Shown here one piece after another: positions 48,801 to 59,641 of a stretch of 64,000 nucleotides of DNA. The notes under the pieces were generated by a model, which was not told the origin of the DNA, searched no databases, and saw nothing but the letters and a program-made list of their open reading frames with translations. Source of the stretch: Helianthus annuus. Its lineage: Eukaryota > Streptophyta > Magnoliopsida > Asterales > Asteraceae. How positions within the stretch are numbered: the stretch's first letter is position 1; each line of letters begins with the position of its first letter. The stretch lies in the NCBI RefSeq assembly GCF_002127325.2, contig NC_035445.2:86515912-86579911 (forward strand), read 5' to 3'. A program made the translations under genes and the position numbers.

Positions 48801-48848
48801 GAAATCAAATCTTTCTATTATGAGGATGACCCTGCTAAAAGGAGTTTG
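45830..48848 (+). pseudogene. Copia third ORF after pol (env-like position), about 1000 codons, truncated
   Basis: ATG 45830 (MTKSKSSAKSTSSSKG). The first part (to 46780) contains a folded-looking domain with FDSILDMITASKYKT, SISEVFQLND and FLLFPRFLSYYFEKKF. A one-base shift in an A-run at 46760-46775, an in-frame TAG near 47151 and a TAA near 47733 break the frame; otherwise it is open to 48848. The middle has a coiled-coil-like segment (LTERVEKLDTSVAEIKEMLQ). The last third is Thr/Pro/Ser-rich with KRRRIIIP-like basic patches. Sirevirus elements often have an ORF here called env-like, but I see no convincing signal peptide or TM helix, so the name describes position only. G3 cuts it at 48849. 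Confidence 0.75.
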
Positions 48849-51800
48849 TGTCACACCCCTAATTTCCACGTGTCACCGGTGGGCCCGGTGGGGAGTATCG
48901 TGACGTAGTTGATATCATCATAGTCAAACAACACAAATTATAAATGCACAGCGGAAGCAATAAAATAGATTTATTTCAACCAAACAAAATGTAGTATCCA
49001 AGTATCACATAGTAGCTGAAATAGATCCACGGGCGGATCAAAATAAAAAGGAGAAACTGTTCAACAGATAATGGCATCCAAGCTTGCGAGACTCTAACGA
49101 TGCTAAGGAGTAGCCAGCCTATTACGTGTAGAACCTGCACTTAATCTTTTTGGGGAAAATACGCCAGTTTACGCTGGTAAATACAATTTAACTGACTCAT
49201 TTTGAAAAGGTTTTAAAATTTGATTTGAATGCACATGGCACAAAACTTTTTATAACTTGGGATAATTAATCAAATTTAAACTTGTAAAAGAATTACATGT
49301 TTGTTATGCGTTTAGTCGCCCGGTTCGTGCCGGGTTTAAGGTTAATTGACACACCACATAGCATAAATCTGCGGCGGGAAGCCAACGGTTATACCTTAAT
49401 AATATGGACACATTGTCGGCTGTACGCCTACACCCGCGTGTCAAGGTCGTGGCCATTTCATGAATGATGCCAAGGATATCCGGGACATGGTCATTAAACT
49501 CCCAAAGGCGTAAAACAAACAATACCAATTTTTAAACGGGTCACATTGATTATACCCAACTACTAATGAGTTAGGGTCAATTGCCCGACCAAGCGGTATA
49601 TTATATACCGTACCCCAAGCCCGTATAAGGGAAAATAAGTTAAAAGTATTTACCTGAGCAAGTACAAACCACAACAAGCAAGTGCAAGTTTCTTTTACTG
49701 GATTTCCTATTCTGGAACGAAGGTTTATAATAACCTATTAGAATCCTAACGGGTCTTTTATTTAGCCTAAGCTTAGACCGGTTAGTTTCAAAGGATAAAT
49801 ACGGTTTAATCGCTTGGAAGGCGAAAACCAGGAAGGAATGTGATTTAGACCCAATAAGTTTGGAGACTTATATAATATGCGTAAACTAAACACATTCTGG
49901 ATTTTGAGACAAAGATGATATGGTTTGACCCGTTTCGGCTAATATGCGTAAACCAGTTACATAAGCCGATCCGAACGCGAAAGTGCGTAACGGGTAACCA
50001 TATAAATCATATACAAGTTTCCTGAAATTATATGCACTAAATATGTTGTGACATCAGTAAGATATGTCCAATTATGCCCAAAATAATTTTAAACTCAAAT
50101 TATGCCTCATAAGGGCGTTTTGGTCATTTTAAAGGGTATAAAAGAGTTAAACTAGTAACCTGAGTTACATATCTGAATAAATCAGTAAATATACTTAGTT
50201 TACTAGGTTATTACAGTATAGTATCAAATATATGTGAATTTTATTAATTATAACCATCTTATGCACCGAAATGGCATTTTGGTAATTTCACATAAGCATA
50301 AAAGGTCAAAACTAGAAATCTGAGTTTGAAACGTTAGTTTACTGTTATAATATAAAATTTTACTAAATATATCAGTAGGTATTAACTCTTATATATATAA
50401 ACTAGTTTTGACATATACTATGTCGTAAAAATGTCTAAAAAGGCGATTTGGAGCCATTTCCGGGTTTTGAAAGAAAAGCTGATGTTTTTATAATTCCAGA
50501 AGGCTCAAAATAATATATTTAACATAATAAATTAGTAGAAAAAGGTTTGAGGTCAAAAGGATTTATAAAACTCATTTTATAGCCAAAAAGGGCATAACCG
50601 GCAATAACCGAATTAAGCTTAAAACTCTAAGTTATGCTCAGCCTAAAAATAAATAAAAATCTCTAAAAATCCCAAAATAATATTATATATCAGTGGGTAT
50701 AAAGTTTTGTATAAAAATTTGGGTTTAGATAGGCTATATGCAAATTATGCTAATTAATTACTAAGATAGCTTCTAATTACGCTAATGAGCATATCTCTTA
50801 ATCTAAACCTCAAGCTGGTGTCAAATTTTAGGTACAAGTTTATAATTCAGTAACTAAGATGTCTACCCTTTTATATTTTCAAAACTCATATTTTATGGGC
50901 ATTTGGGCATAATGGTCAACATATGGGCATTTAACGGAAACTTGCATAATAATTAGACAACTAGTGAACCAAGCCGTATAATCACAGAGGGTTATACTAA
51001 CATGTAACTAGGTCCAAAAGAAGCTCTAACGCAATCCTAAACTTGACTAAAACGGGCCAGAACTGAAAGTCAAAGCGAAAGTCAAACTATGCGACTTTTG
51101 GTTCCAAACTGGGTCTAATCAGAAAATTGTCGAGTTGAACATGTTGGGACATGTTCTTACATTAGTTACCAAGTTATATTAATGATCAAACAGGTTGCAT
51201 GTATCCCACATTGCTAATTATGAGTTAATTTGGATTTAAGCATTCTGTTGACTTTTTAAAATATACTTTGACTCGACAATTAACATGGTTAGAGTGGGAA
51301 TCTGGAAACACCCTTTTAAGGGTTTGTTACCCACATAATTACCTACTTATAGGTATTTTTAATTCGAGAGTTGACTGAGTAATTATGGACTAATCTCGAA
51401 GTCAAACTTTAATTAAGACGGTTTGACTTTTAGCTAATTAACTAAGCTAAAATGGATTAAGGAAGGTTAAGGACACTTACAAGAGTCCTAATTACTGCTA
51501 GAGATCACTAGGAAGATGGCTTGTTGTCTAGAGAGCTCCAGAGATTAAGTTGCAAATGAATGTCCAAAATGGTTACAACTCATGCTCTTATATAGTGCAC
51601 CAATGAGCTCAAGATCAAGACATGCAACTCTACAATTGTTGTGTGATCACCCCAGGTGTCCCTAGAGGGCTAAATACTACCTAGCAAGTCCCTGGTTTCG
51701 AAAACCATGCTTATAAGTCGGTGTAACAGGCTGAACAGGCAGCTATCCATTTTCTGCTGCCAGCGACAGGCTTACGGACCGTAAGCCTAAGCTCTTGCGG

Positions 51801-52536
51801 TCCGTATGCTCCTCTTGCGACCGTATGCTTGAACTTTTACGGTCCGTAACCGACCCTTGCTGAAATCGCCCAGACATGCACCTTACGGACCGTAAGCTTA
51901 AAGTCATACGGTCCGTAACGGATGGCCAGAAGCCAAAAATTTTACAAACTTCCAAATCTTGACCATGCAACTTACAAGTCCGAATGTCATGCCATCTTTT
52001 TCAGTTGTGGGTCCTTTTTGCTCAGCCATTGCATGCTTGTATGTTCCTTACATGCTTTCACTTTACTTTGGATTCTTGTGGGGGGTTAAAGTGACGGAAA
52101 TACCAAGAACAAGTCTTGGATTCTCAATATAGTTGAACAAGAATTATAAAACTTATTTCAACTTCTTTTAAATCCAGAATTTAAATTAGAGTTTTGTAGT
52201 AACATTCCTAATAATCCAATTTCCATATAAAAGACGGAATTTTATTTATTTAGAAGAACCGGTTAATATATAAGATGTTTATCAAACGATTTAAGGATCT
52301 TGCGATTTATAAATTTGGGTCGCTCAGAAGTGTTTTAATAACATGTCGCCCTTGGGTCGTTTAGAGGTATTTTTAATAACATGACGCCCTCGGGTTGTTC
52401 AGAGGTATTTTTAATAACATGACGCCCTCTTTAAAATCCTACCATACATCTTTTTATTTGATCCGGGTTCCTGACACGTTTGTCTCACATGACATGTGTC
52501 TTTATTTTATTGGACATGGATTTTCGAGGTGTTACA
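48849..52536 (-). repeat. G3 3' LTR, unusually long (3.69 kb)
   Basis: Outer ends TGTAACACC (minus strand, from 52536) and GGGGTGTGACA (to 48849), followed internally by a PPT like that of G1 and G2. No coding sequence is supported inside; short ORFs near 49304-49677 and 51743 are chance. Very AT-rich apart from the palindrome block at 51771-51915. Confidence 0.82.
51598..51920 (-). promoter_or_regulatory. G3 LTR promoter: TATA box and ACGGACCGT palindrome array
   Basis: TATATAAG (minus strand) near 51605-51598, with a CCAAT-type ATTGG just upstream. Farther upstream, CTTACGGACCGTAAG occurs twice (51771-51785, 51892-51906), with imperfect relatives GCGGTCCGTATGC, GCGACCGTATGC and TACGGTCCGTAAC between and after them. 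Confidence 0.65.
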
Positions 52537-52556
52537 TCCTCACCCCCTTAAAAGAA
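52537..52556 (-). promoter_or_regulatory. G3 polypurine tract
   Basis: Minus strand TTAAGGGGGTGAGGA next to the LTR; it resembles the tracts of G1 and G2. Confidence 0.75.
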
Positions 52557-52572
52557 ATCTCGACCTCGAGAT

Positions 52573-52665
52573 TTATTGAAATAATTGAGGGTATTTCTCT
52601 TTTATCGTGGACTCTTTTATTGGACCCGAAGAGCCCTCAATGTTCCATTCCTCCTACTTCGGAAC
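52573..52665 (-). pseudogene. Last codons of G3 pol (chromodomain-like tail)
   Basis: Minus-strand reading EEWNIEGSSGPIKESTIKEK then YPQLFQ and stop at 52573, matching the G1 end [20 protein letters not shown] and YPHLFK in layout. The central WELE residues are altered. Upstream an in-frame TAG is followed by the junction to Athila. Confidence 0.65.
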
Positions 52666-52669
52666 ATGC

Positions 52670-53181
52670 ATCTGAACCGGCTTGCTCATGCACCAACCCC
52701 TATCTTCTATGGGGGATGGGTGTACCGCCTCTTCAAGCACTTCACAAACATCCCTAGGTCCTTCCAGAAAAGCCCATGGTCGGGACGGGCCGATGTGCAC
52801 ATTTGTCGTGCTATGAACCTAATATATGAGGCGGAAGATGGGTCGGTAAGCTTTCAGAGAATGCAAGGCCATGCATGGAACCCACAAGAGGCACAAGTCC
52901 TTCACGCTCCACCTCCCCAATACCAGTACCAACCCCATGGTGATCGGGGCCAATCCTCCTCACAAGGGGGTGGTTTTCCTAACTTTCAAAGTTTACATGA
53001 TCTTTTGCAGGAAAACCTTATGTGCACCAGGAACACCTACAACCTTGCCAACAACACATACCACCGGGTCGGGGCCATTGAAAGAAACATCACCGATATC
53101 CAAGATGACATCGGAAGCATCCGGGAGTATATGGCGGGTCATGGGGGAGGAGGTGATGACAGTGATGAAGACATGGACTAG
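52670..53181 (+). pseudogene. C-terminal end of Athila post-pol ORF
   Basis: The frame reads PTPIFYGGWVYRLFKHFT, SGRADVHICRAMNLIYEAED and, after a Gln/His/Pro-rich stretch, a heptad-like segment (YHRVGAIERNITDIQDDIGS) and an acidic end DDSDEDMD with stop at 53179. This is the ORF that Athila elements carry beyond integrase, sometimes called env-like; the function is unsettled. The first codons in this frame (52585-52665) belong to the G3 junction, not to Athila. Truncated at its 5' end. Confidence 0.7.
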
Positions 53182-55060
53182 GAGGGTGAAGAAGGAGTAG
53201 GAGTGGACGGTTGGTGAGCCCACAGGTTAATTTCCCTTTCTATCAGACAATTTCCGGCCTGCGTGCCGAAGTGTTGAAAAATTTACTTTCCCTAACTCTT
53301 TTTATTTTTCTGCTTTTGTTTTTACTTTTAACTTGATGGTTTGATGTTTGACTTGGTAATTTAGGACGTTTGGTATTGTTTGGTGTGGTATTTATTAATA
53401 GAACAGGTACAAACGAGGCTTAGAGTACTAAACATTAGTACTACTAAAGCCAGGACAGGAAAACCGAAGAAAGAAACCTGTTTTTCAGCCTTGCAGACTA
53501 TCCGCATGGGGTCGTGTCCAGCCGACACGCCCCCGTGCCCACCTCCCAGACCTGCTGTTTGTTTAGTTTTCTGCAGATTTTTACCAAACACGGAGTCGTG
53601 CCCAGCCAACACGCCCCCATGTCCAACTTCTGTAAGTTTTCGTTACTGGCACCTGAACACGGGGCCGTGTTCACCCAGCACGGGGCCGTGTCCAGACTGC
53701 CAGTAACATAAAATTTTGCTTTTAACACCATTTTACACATTCAATCAACCTAAAAACTTATTTTTGGGACACATTGAGGACAATGTGTAATTTAAGTGTG
53801 TGGGGGGGGGGGGGGATGCTAAAACTTTGAATTTTGCAAGTCCTAATAACAAGCCTTACACAAAACTCTTTTGGAACCGCTAATCACCCCAAATTTATTC
53901 CAAAAATTTTCATTTTTTTTACTCGTCTAAGTTTAAGTTGGGAATTCAAGTCTTAATAAGGTTATATTTTTACAAATTTACAACCAATAGCGTCGTGATA
54001 AAAAGAACCAACATAAGAAAATTATGAAAATGCATGACAAACTTAGTTAAAATACGATTATATATACTTGATCACATAAAAAACCCTTTTTCCCACAAAA
54101 GTGAGTTTTGAGCCTTTAACGAGCATACAAATATATATATATATCTTTACACTAAATGCTCATTTTTCGTTTCTTGTATGAATAGCCGCTTGGTTCATAC
54201 GACTCTAGAACTTGCCACCACAATACATTCCCGGTCCTTACCAACTTAAACCTGAGTAAGTAAATGATGGAGGCATTAGGACTAACCCTTTTTCATTCTA
54301 CACCATTATTATTTTTTTTTACCACCTACCCAAAATCCCCCTAGTTAACCCCTTTGAGCCTAAACCTTTTCATTTCTTAACCCAAAACAACCCTTTTTAC
54401 CCACCTATTTTTTTTTTCAGTAACAAAGTTCGGTTCTCTTATGACTTCCTTAAAAGAAAAAATCGATGAAGCTAAACAAACAAACACAGCTTATCAAATA
54501 TCTTTGTTTGAACAATCCATCGAAATAAAATAAAAATATGAAAAATAAAAAAAATAAAAAAAAAGTCTTTCAAACCAATGTTTGTTACGCCTTTCGCCAT
54601 TTTTACTAACCACTAACCCAATCACCCACCTTTAGCCCAAGCCAAAAAACCCATAAAGTCCTCTTGATATTTACAAAGGTATATAGTTAAAAAGGAGGAG
54701 GATTGATTGCTTGGCAAGCTTATGGTAGAAGTAAGTTCCATGCCGCTCTCGAGTGATTCACTAAAAAAATACACCTTCGGCCGAGTGTTGAGTGATCTCC
54801 CGTGAGGTATGTGAACTTGTATATATATGAGATTTTAAAAAAGGTATGTTATGCCCGAATAAGTAATTTATCTTAAAGAATGTTCTTAATAAATTATGCC
54901 GAATAGGATTGTAAATAAATAAAAATAAAACCTCAATAAAGAATCTTGGAAATCCCGACACTCTATGACAAGCCCAAAAACCTTCTCTTCTACCCATTCC
55001 ATTTGGGAGTGAATAAAGCCACATTATAAAGAGTTTTGCTTGAGGACAAGCAAAGATTCA
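53182..55060 (+). other. Athila 3' untranslated region
   Basis: AT-rich; holds an array of CACGGGGCCGTG-type palindromes (about 53511-53700), a G-run at about 53800-53813 and several A/T runs. ORFs on both strands of the palindrome array are repeat translations, not genes. Confidence 0.7.
53511..53700. repeat. CACGGGGCCGTG-type palindrome array (internal Athila copy)
   Basis: ACACGCCCCCGTG, ACACGGAGTCGTG, ACACGCCCCCATGT and two consecutive CACGGGGCCGTG words, in pairs about 15-20 bp apart, matching the array in the LTR. Confidence 0.85.
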
Positions 55061-55073
55061 AGTGTGGGGGTAT
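55061..55073 (+). promoter_or_regulatory. Athila polypurine tract
   Basis: AGTGTGGGGG just upstream of the 3' LTR, as in other Athila elements. Confidence 0.6.
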
Positions 55074-55074
55074 T

Positions 55075-56748
55075 TGATATGCGCAAAATGCAACATATAA
55101 ATTATATCAAATGTGGCATAAAACTAACCCTTTTTTAGTACTAATGTTGGAAAAAGTGTGTTTTTGTCTTCCTTTTGTATTTTCAGGATTAAATGAGCTC
55201 AAATTAACAAAAGAAGCAAAAAGACAGCAAAATCTAACATAAATACAAGAAAAGGAACAAAAGTGGAATGCCTGACCCCTCAACAGCATCTTCCCAAGCA
55301 AAACCAAGGACACAGAAGACTGAACACGCCATGGGGGCCGTGCCCAAAAAGCAGCAGAAAAGACAAACCTTTAGAAGCTTCTATTGCCCACCACGGGGCC
55401 GTGCCCAGTGGACACGGGGGCGTGGTCAGACTCCTGCAGGCGCATTTATTGTAATTGCGAATTACAATTAATAAGGAGAGAGACAAGGATGGACACGGGG
55501 CCGTGCCCAGCGGGCATGGGGCCGTGCCCGAGCTTCTGTTCAGCCTATAAATAAGAGTGCTTGGAGACATTTCAACTCATCCCTTGGCACACCACCTCTC
55601 TCACACTTCACCCACCACCCACCACCACCATAACACCATCATCCATCACCATCATCCATTATCCATCATAGAGTGTGTGAGTCGTCTCGGGATCCAAGAT
55701 TGATCGTAAGAGTTCTTGACAATCAAAGGCCATGTTTGCCTAAGTCTCTTACATCACTTGGTGAAGACAAGTGTTTAGTGTAATACTTTTTATTTTTAAT
55801 CTTTTGCACTTTTTAATTGGTTTTGTATTAATGACTTTAATTACTAGTTTCTTATGTTGAAGGTGATTCTTCCTTATCGTTTGTCCGTGGTGTCTTGGCA
55901 TTATTTTACTGTCTATATAAAATAAAAGATTTTCACCATTCATATCTCCACGGTCTATATGGAGGTATGTTGGCTACCTGGTCGGGGGTTAAGGGAACAG
56001 TTTGGTAAGAGTCTTGCCATTGTTCAGCGTTTAGAGATCCTGCAAGGGACCTGGGTCAAATTTAGTAGGAGCTCTTTCAATACCCAAAGGTATTGGATGG
56101 CGGGGGTCCAAACTCTTTGATCCCCTCATAAGTTAAACTACTATTAAAACTTTAACCCAGCTATTTAGGACTGTATCCCTGCTGACTCAGACTACTTAGC
56201 TGAGGGTAACGTCGCCTTCAAAAGAGGGGCCTACCACATTATGCATTAATAACTTAATTAATTATCTTTCAATAATCCGACCCTTTAGGATTGTATCCTT
56301 GCTGACTCAAACTACTGGGTTGAGGTTAACGTCGCCTTCAAAAGAGGGGCCTACTACAATAACTAATATAATCTCTTAAACAAGTGCAAAAGTGCGAAAA
56401 TAATCAAAGGTTACACTAACACACGAGTCGGATCCAAGTGATTCATCTTGTCTATCTGTTTTTATTTTTATTTTCAGCATTTTAGTTAGTTTTATGTTCT
56501 TAGTTTAAAATCTTTTTCTAACATTTTGATTTGATTAGACGTGGAGGATAAACCGGTACTAAAAGCTCTTGTGTCCTTGGACGACCTTGGTATCTTACCA
56601 ACACTATACTACGTCCACGATGGGTGCACTTGCCCATATGTGTGTTTAGTGTTAGTAAATATCGTGTTTTATAAAGTTAAAACTTGACTAAAAGTGTAAA
56701 AAGGGCTTAAAATATACATCCAAATTATAACACACTTCACGCACATCA
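55075..56748 (+). repeat. Athila 3' LTR, 1.67 kb
   Basis: TGATATGCGCAAAATGC ... CACGCACATCA. It contains the TATA box (55546-55553), the palindrome array upstream and a CCACCACC-rich leader (55590-55660). Two related stretches (near 56170 and 56290, GTATCCCTGCTGACTC-like) form an internal repeat. Confidence 0.8.
55329..55553 (+). promoter_or_regulatory. Athila LTR promoter: five GC palindromes followed by TATA box
   Basis: CATGGGGGCCGTG (55329), CACGGGGCCGTG (55392), CACGGGGGCGTG (55413), CACGGGGCCGTG (55494), CATGGGGCCGTG (55515), then TATAAATA at 55546. Confidence 0.7.
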
Positions 56749-57319
56749 GCCATCCGTTCGGATGGTCATCCGTTCGGATGACCATTCGATCGAATGGTCA
56801 TTCGATCGGGTGGCTCCGGCGAGTTGGTTTTTGGCGTTTCGTTTCGTGCATTGCGCGTTGCGATGCGTTCGAGCGAGTTTCGATTGGGCGATGCGATGGG
56901 TTAATAAATAGTTACACAAATACTATATCTAACATACAATCATCCTAAATAACTTGCGTTTAGCGTTTGCGATTTGCGTTGCGATAGAGTTGCGATTGTG
57001 TTTCCGATTAATCACCACAAACATAAAGTAAACATGCACAAGTAACACCTAAGCAGCACACATACGTAAAACAATATCCAGAACGCATAAATCGAGTTGC
57101 GATGCGATAGCGATGCGATTAGCGATAAAACATGCGATAAAACCTCGATTATAATAGATACTCCACATAATATAACTAAAGTCAATAAAATAAAAGATTC
57201 GATTACAAGTCAAGGTGTACAATCCATAGTTAAGCAAGGAGTGTCAGATCGCAATTAGCAATTTTTTCTTTCTTTGACTTTGATTTGTACTTTGACTTTC
57301 CAAAACACGGGGTGTTATA
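56749..57319 (-). repeat. Fragment of another gypsy-type LTR
   Basis: From 57319 the minus strand reads TATAACACCCCGTGTTTTGG, close to the TGTAACACC start of gypsy LTRs, and extends to the Athila end. Near 56750-56815 lie four palindromes (CATCCGTTCGGATG twice, CATTCGATCGAATG, CATTCGATCGGGTG) and, farther up, GCGATGCGAT repetitions. The distal part is missing. Confidence 0.5.
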
Positions 57320-57692
57320 AAATAGGCCATATAAGAAAACATCATAACACTTTTTGCCCTTAAATTAAAAAGAACTTCGTGTCACCAAAAATTGTACCTT
57401 ACATTTTGTAGCCCCAAACTAATAATATCTACTAAGTAAGGAATGAAAATAAAATGAGAAAGAAATAATCCTTTCAATTTGTTGAATTAATATGATATTG
57501 AACCAATTAAATTGGTTCATTTAATTAGTTATTGAAAATACGTCTATGCAAGACTTTTTCTTTCCGTAGGTACTGTGAATAGTAGTCCAATTGCCGAAGC
57601 ATTTAAAACATTTGCCCTTAGTTTTAATTACATTTATTTTAATTTGAAATTCAGGGCTAGCATTTTTAGGGCTTAAGAAGTTCGGAGTATTT
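57320..57692. other. AT-rich spacer, nothing recognised
   Basis: No ORF or repeat that I can support. Confidence 0.6.
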
Positions 57693-57695
57693 TAA

Positions 57696-59499
57696 GACTA
57701 TATGGAGTGGTGTGGAAAGTTGGCGTGGACATCAGTTCATGCCGAGCACATCATCTCGGGAACGGCGTTTAGGCTGGCATTATTGATGGGGCGAGAAGAA
57801 TATCACCGGCGTGGAGGTCAAGTTGGTAGACGACGTGGCCGCGTGGTATTGGTTGTTTATAACTAGCCGTTGAACGGATAGTCTGGCTAAAAAAATATTT
57901 AAAAAAAACCTATATATTCACATCTTTTAACTCAAATTTTTCAAAAACACAACCAATCCAACCATTTCTCTCTACCCAAATATATATTCACTCCCAATTT
58001 ACATCATTTTTTAAAAGAATGGAAGGCTCTAGTTCGTCATCTTCATCGTCTTCGTCATCGTTTTCGCTTGAGAAGTATCTTTTATTCTCGTGACGAAGGA
58101 CCGACTCTAATAATTTCAGCAGTTCAGAAAGTGGTTGAAACTTGAAAGTATATTGGAAGACGAAGGGGGCTCCTTATAACCCAAGAGGAGGAAATATATA
58201 ACACGCAATCGGATCACCCCACATGATTTATTGGTAAGTGATTATTATCACCCAACCTGACGTATGATGATAGTACTTTTTGGCCTCCTTTTCGTATGAG
58301 CCGTGATTTATTTCTTAGAATATCAAACGATTTTTTCGAGTAAATATGAATATGTTCAACAAAAAACGGACGCGCGTGATAATCTTGGATTGGCTTATGG
58401 GACGACTTCCGACATTATGGATGAATATATAAAAAATGCCAGGACGAACCGTGAGGGAAAGCCTCCATAATTTTTGTGAGTATGTTATTGAACTATATTT
58501 CAAAAATATTTGAGAAAACCTACTTTTGGTGACATACAACAACTTTTGGAGCCTCATGAAGAATGACATGATGATCGGTGGTTTAGATTGTATGAAATGG
58601 GAGTGGGAAAATTGTCCAACTACGTGGCATGGGCAACACACCGATGGATATCATAAAAAATCGGCTATGATGCTTGAAGCGGTTGCATCTCAATATCTTT
58701 GAATTTGGCATGCATTATTTGGTATGCCTATTGCAAATAACGAGTAAAATATTCTTAATCAATCCTCCATTTTCAACGACTATATAAATAGTGTTGGACC
58801 GAAGGCTTCTTTTATACAAACAGTGTGGAGTACAAATACGTTTGTTATCTAACGCATGGTATTTACCCAGATTATGCCGTCTTTGTAAAATCATTTACAT
58901 GGGAACAATGTTAGACGAAAAGAGAACTAAGTTTAATGGTGCTAAAATGGCGGCACGAAAAGACGTCGAACGAGCGTTTGGTGTTTTGCAGAAAAGATGA
59001 CACATTTTGAGGATGCCGTGTAGGATTATGGAAAAACCTAGAATTTTGAAATGTGATGTACGCGTGCGTTATTTTACATAACATGATTTTGGAGGATGGG
59101 GGACGCGCAATTTGCGAGTACTATGAGGAGGAAAGTCAACCAATACCGTAGAAATAAGTGATAAAGAGAGAGAAGCGATCTCAAATGAAATTTATGACAA
59201 TAAAACATATTACAACCTTTGATTGGATTTGGTTGAACACATTTGGAGCGTTCCATGAAACGACCTTGATGAAGATGATGATTAAAGGTTTATGTAATTT
59301 CTATTTTAGGTTTAAGTAATTTAAATTTTTAGTTTATGCAATTAATACTAAAGTCTTTTATTTAAATTTAACAGATTTTATAAAATTTTCAAATATAAAA
59401 TAATAATAAAAAGTGTGTGCTGCACTTCGCATGACGTGTGCTGACGTGGCTGCCACATAGCGCATAACACCCCCTTTTGCCCTTCCACTCCGAATGGTA
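57696..59499 (+). mobile_element. PIF/Harbinger-type transposon, degenerate, 1.8 kb
   Basis: Ends GACTATATGGAGTGG and the complement of TACCATTCGGAGTGG (11 of 15 match), flanked on both sides by TAA (57693-57695, 59500-59502), the 3-bp duplication of Harbinger elements. It contains transposase remains. Confidence 0.7.
58240..59285 (+). pseudogene. Harbinger transposase (DDE, ALP1-like), many stops and frameshifts
   Basis: Collinear pieces in several frames resemble the plant DDE transposase: FGDIQQLLEPHEE near 58530; a segment similar to LFGMPxANNxIxxLNxS near 58715-58765; YLTHGIYPDYAVFVKS near 58850; GAKMAARKDVERAFGVLQKR at 58939-58998; and a segment ending LHNMILEDGGR near 59080. More than ten stops or shifts, so no protein. 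The enzyme would cut and paste the element together with a Myb-like partner. Confidence 0.75.
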
Positions 59500-59514
59500 T
59501 AATGATGTACTTTT

Positions 59515-59640
59515 GTTTTTTTTAACGATTAACGAGATATTATTTAAACAAACCCCAGGGGTAAGCAAGGGGCTCACTAAAGTACGAAAGGAAACATAAA
59601 TAAGCACGAAGCTGCAACGCAGCAAAGCTAGAAATAATTA
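59515..59640 (-). mobile_element. 3' tail of a LINE, minus strand
   Basis: Minus strand ends CGTTAAAAAAAACAAAAG at 59515-59533 after a short coding-like stretch (PGVCLNNISLIVKKNK) of a type seen at plant LINE 3' ends. Boundaries and target duplication are not resolved. Confidence 0.4.
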
Positions 59641-59641
59641 A

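Larger units (their letters stand above)
37881..48848 (+). mobile_element. Ty1/copia element of Sirevirus type, 3'-truncated (no 3' LTR)
   Basis: 5' LTR, PBS, long gag, pol in copia order (PR-IN-RT-RH), and a long third ORF after pol. It is inserted in LINE-B ORF1 (opposite strand) and interrupted at 48849 by the G3 LTR. The extra 3' ORF and a long multi-zinc-knuckle gag are the marks of Sireviruses. All reading frames are damaged. Confidence 0.9.
48849..52670 (-). mobile_element. Gypsy element G3: 3' LTR plus tail of pol only
   Basis: A Tekay-like remnant whose 3' LTR begins exactly at the copia break. It has the PPT and final pol codons, then stops at about 52670 against Athila sequence. 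The other LTR and most internal sequence are missing, so a target duplication cannot be checked. Confidence 0.85.
52670..56748 (+). mobile_element. Athila-type Ty3/gypsy element, 3' part with LTR
   Basis: Contains the end of the post-pol ORF, a long AT-rich 3' region with the Athila-typical ACATTGAGGACAATGTGTAA followed by AGTGTG and a G-run (53770-53813), a purine tract and a complete LTR. The 5' half is missing and abuts G3. Confidence 0.85.

Noticed and set aside
51743..51970. 75-codon minus-strand ORF with repeated TDRxSL-like words
   Set aside because: It is the translation of the ACGGACCGT palindrome array in the G3 LTR.
53361..53740. Cys/Pro-rich ORFs on both strands (TPPCP, TAPC repeats)
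   Set aside because: Translations of the CACGGGGCCGTG array; both strands are open because the motif is palindromic.
55329..55553. Spaced repeats considered as a CRISPR array
   Set aside because: Units are short palindromes with irregular spacing inside an LTR of a plant nuclear genome; no cas genes.
55263..55570. Three overlapping ORFs in the Athila LTR
   Set aside because: Same cause as above: palindrome array in the promoter region.
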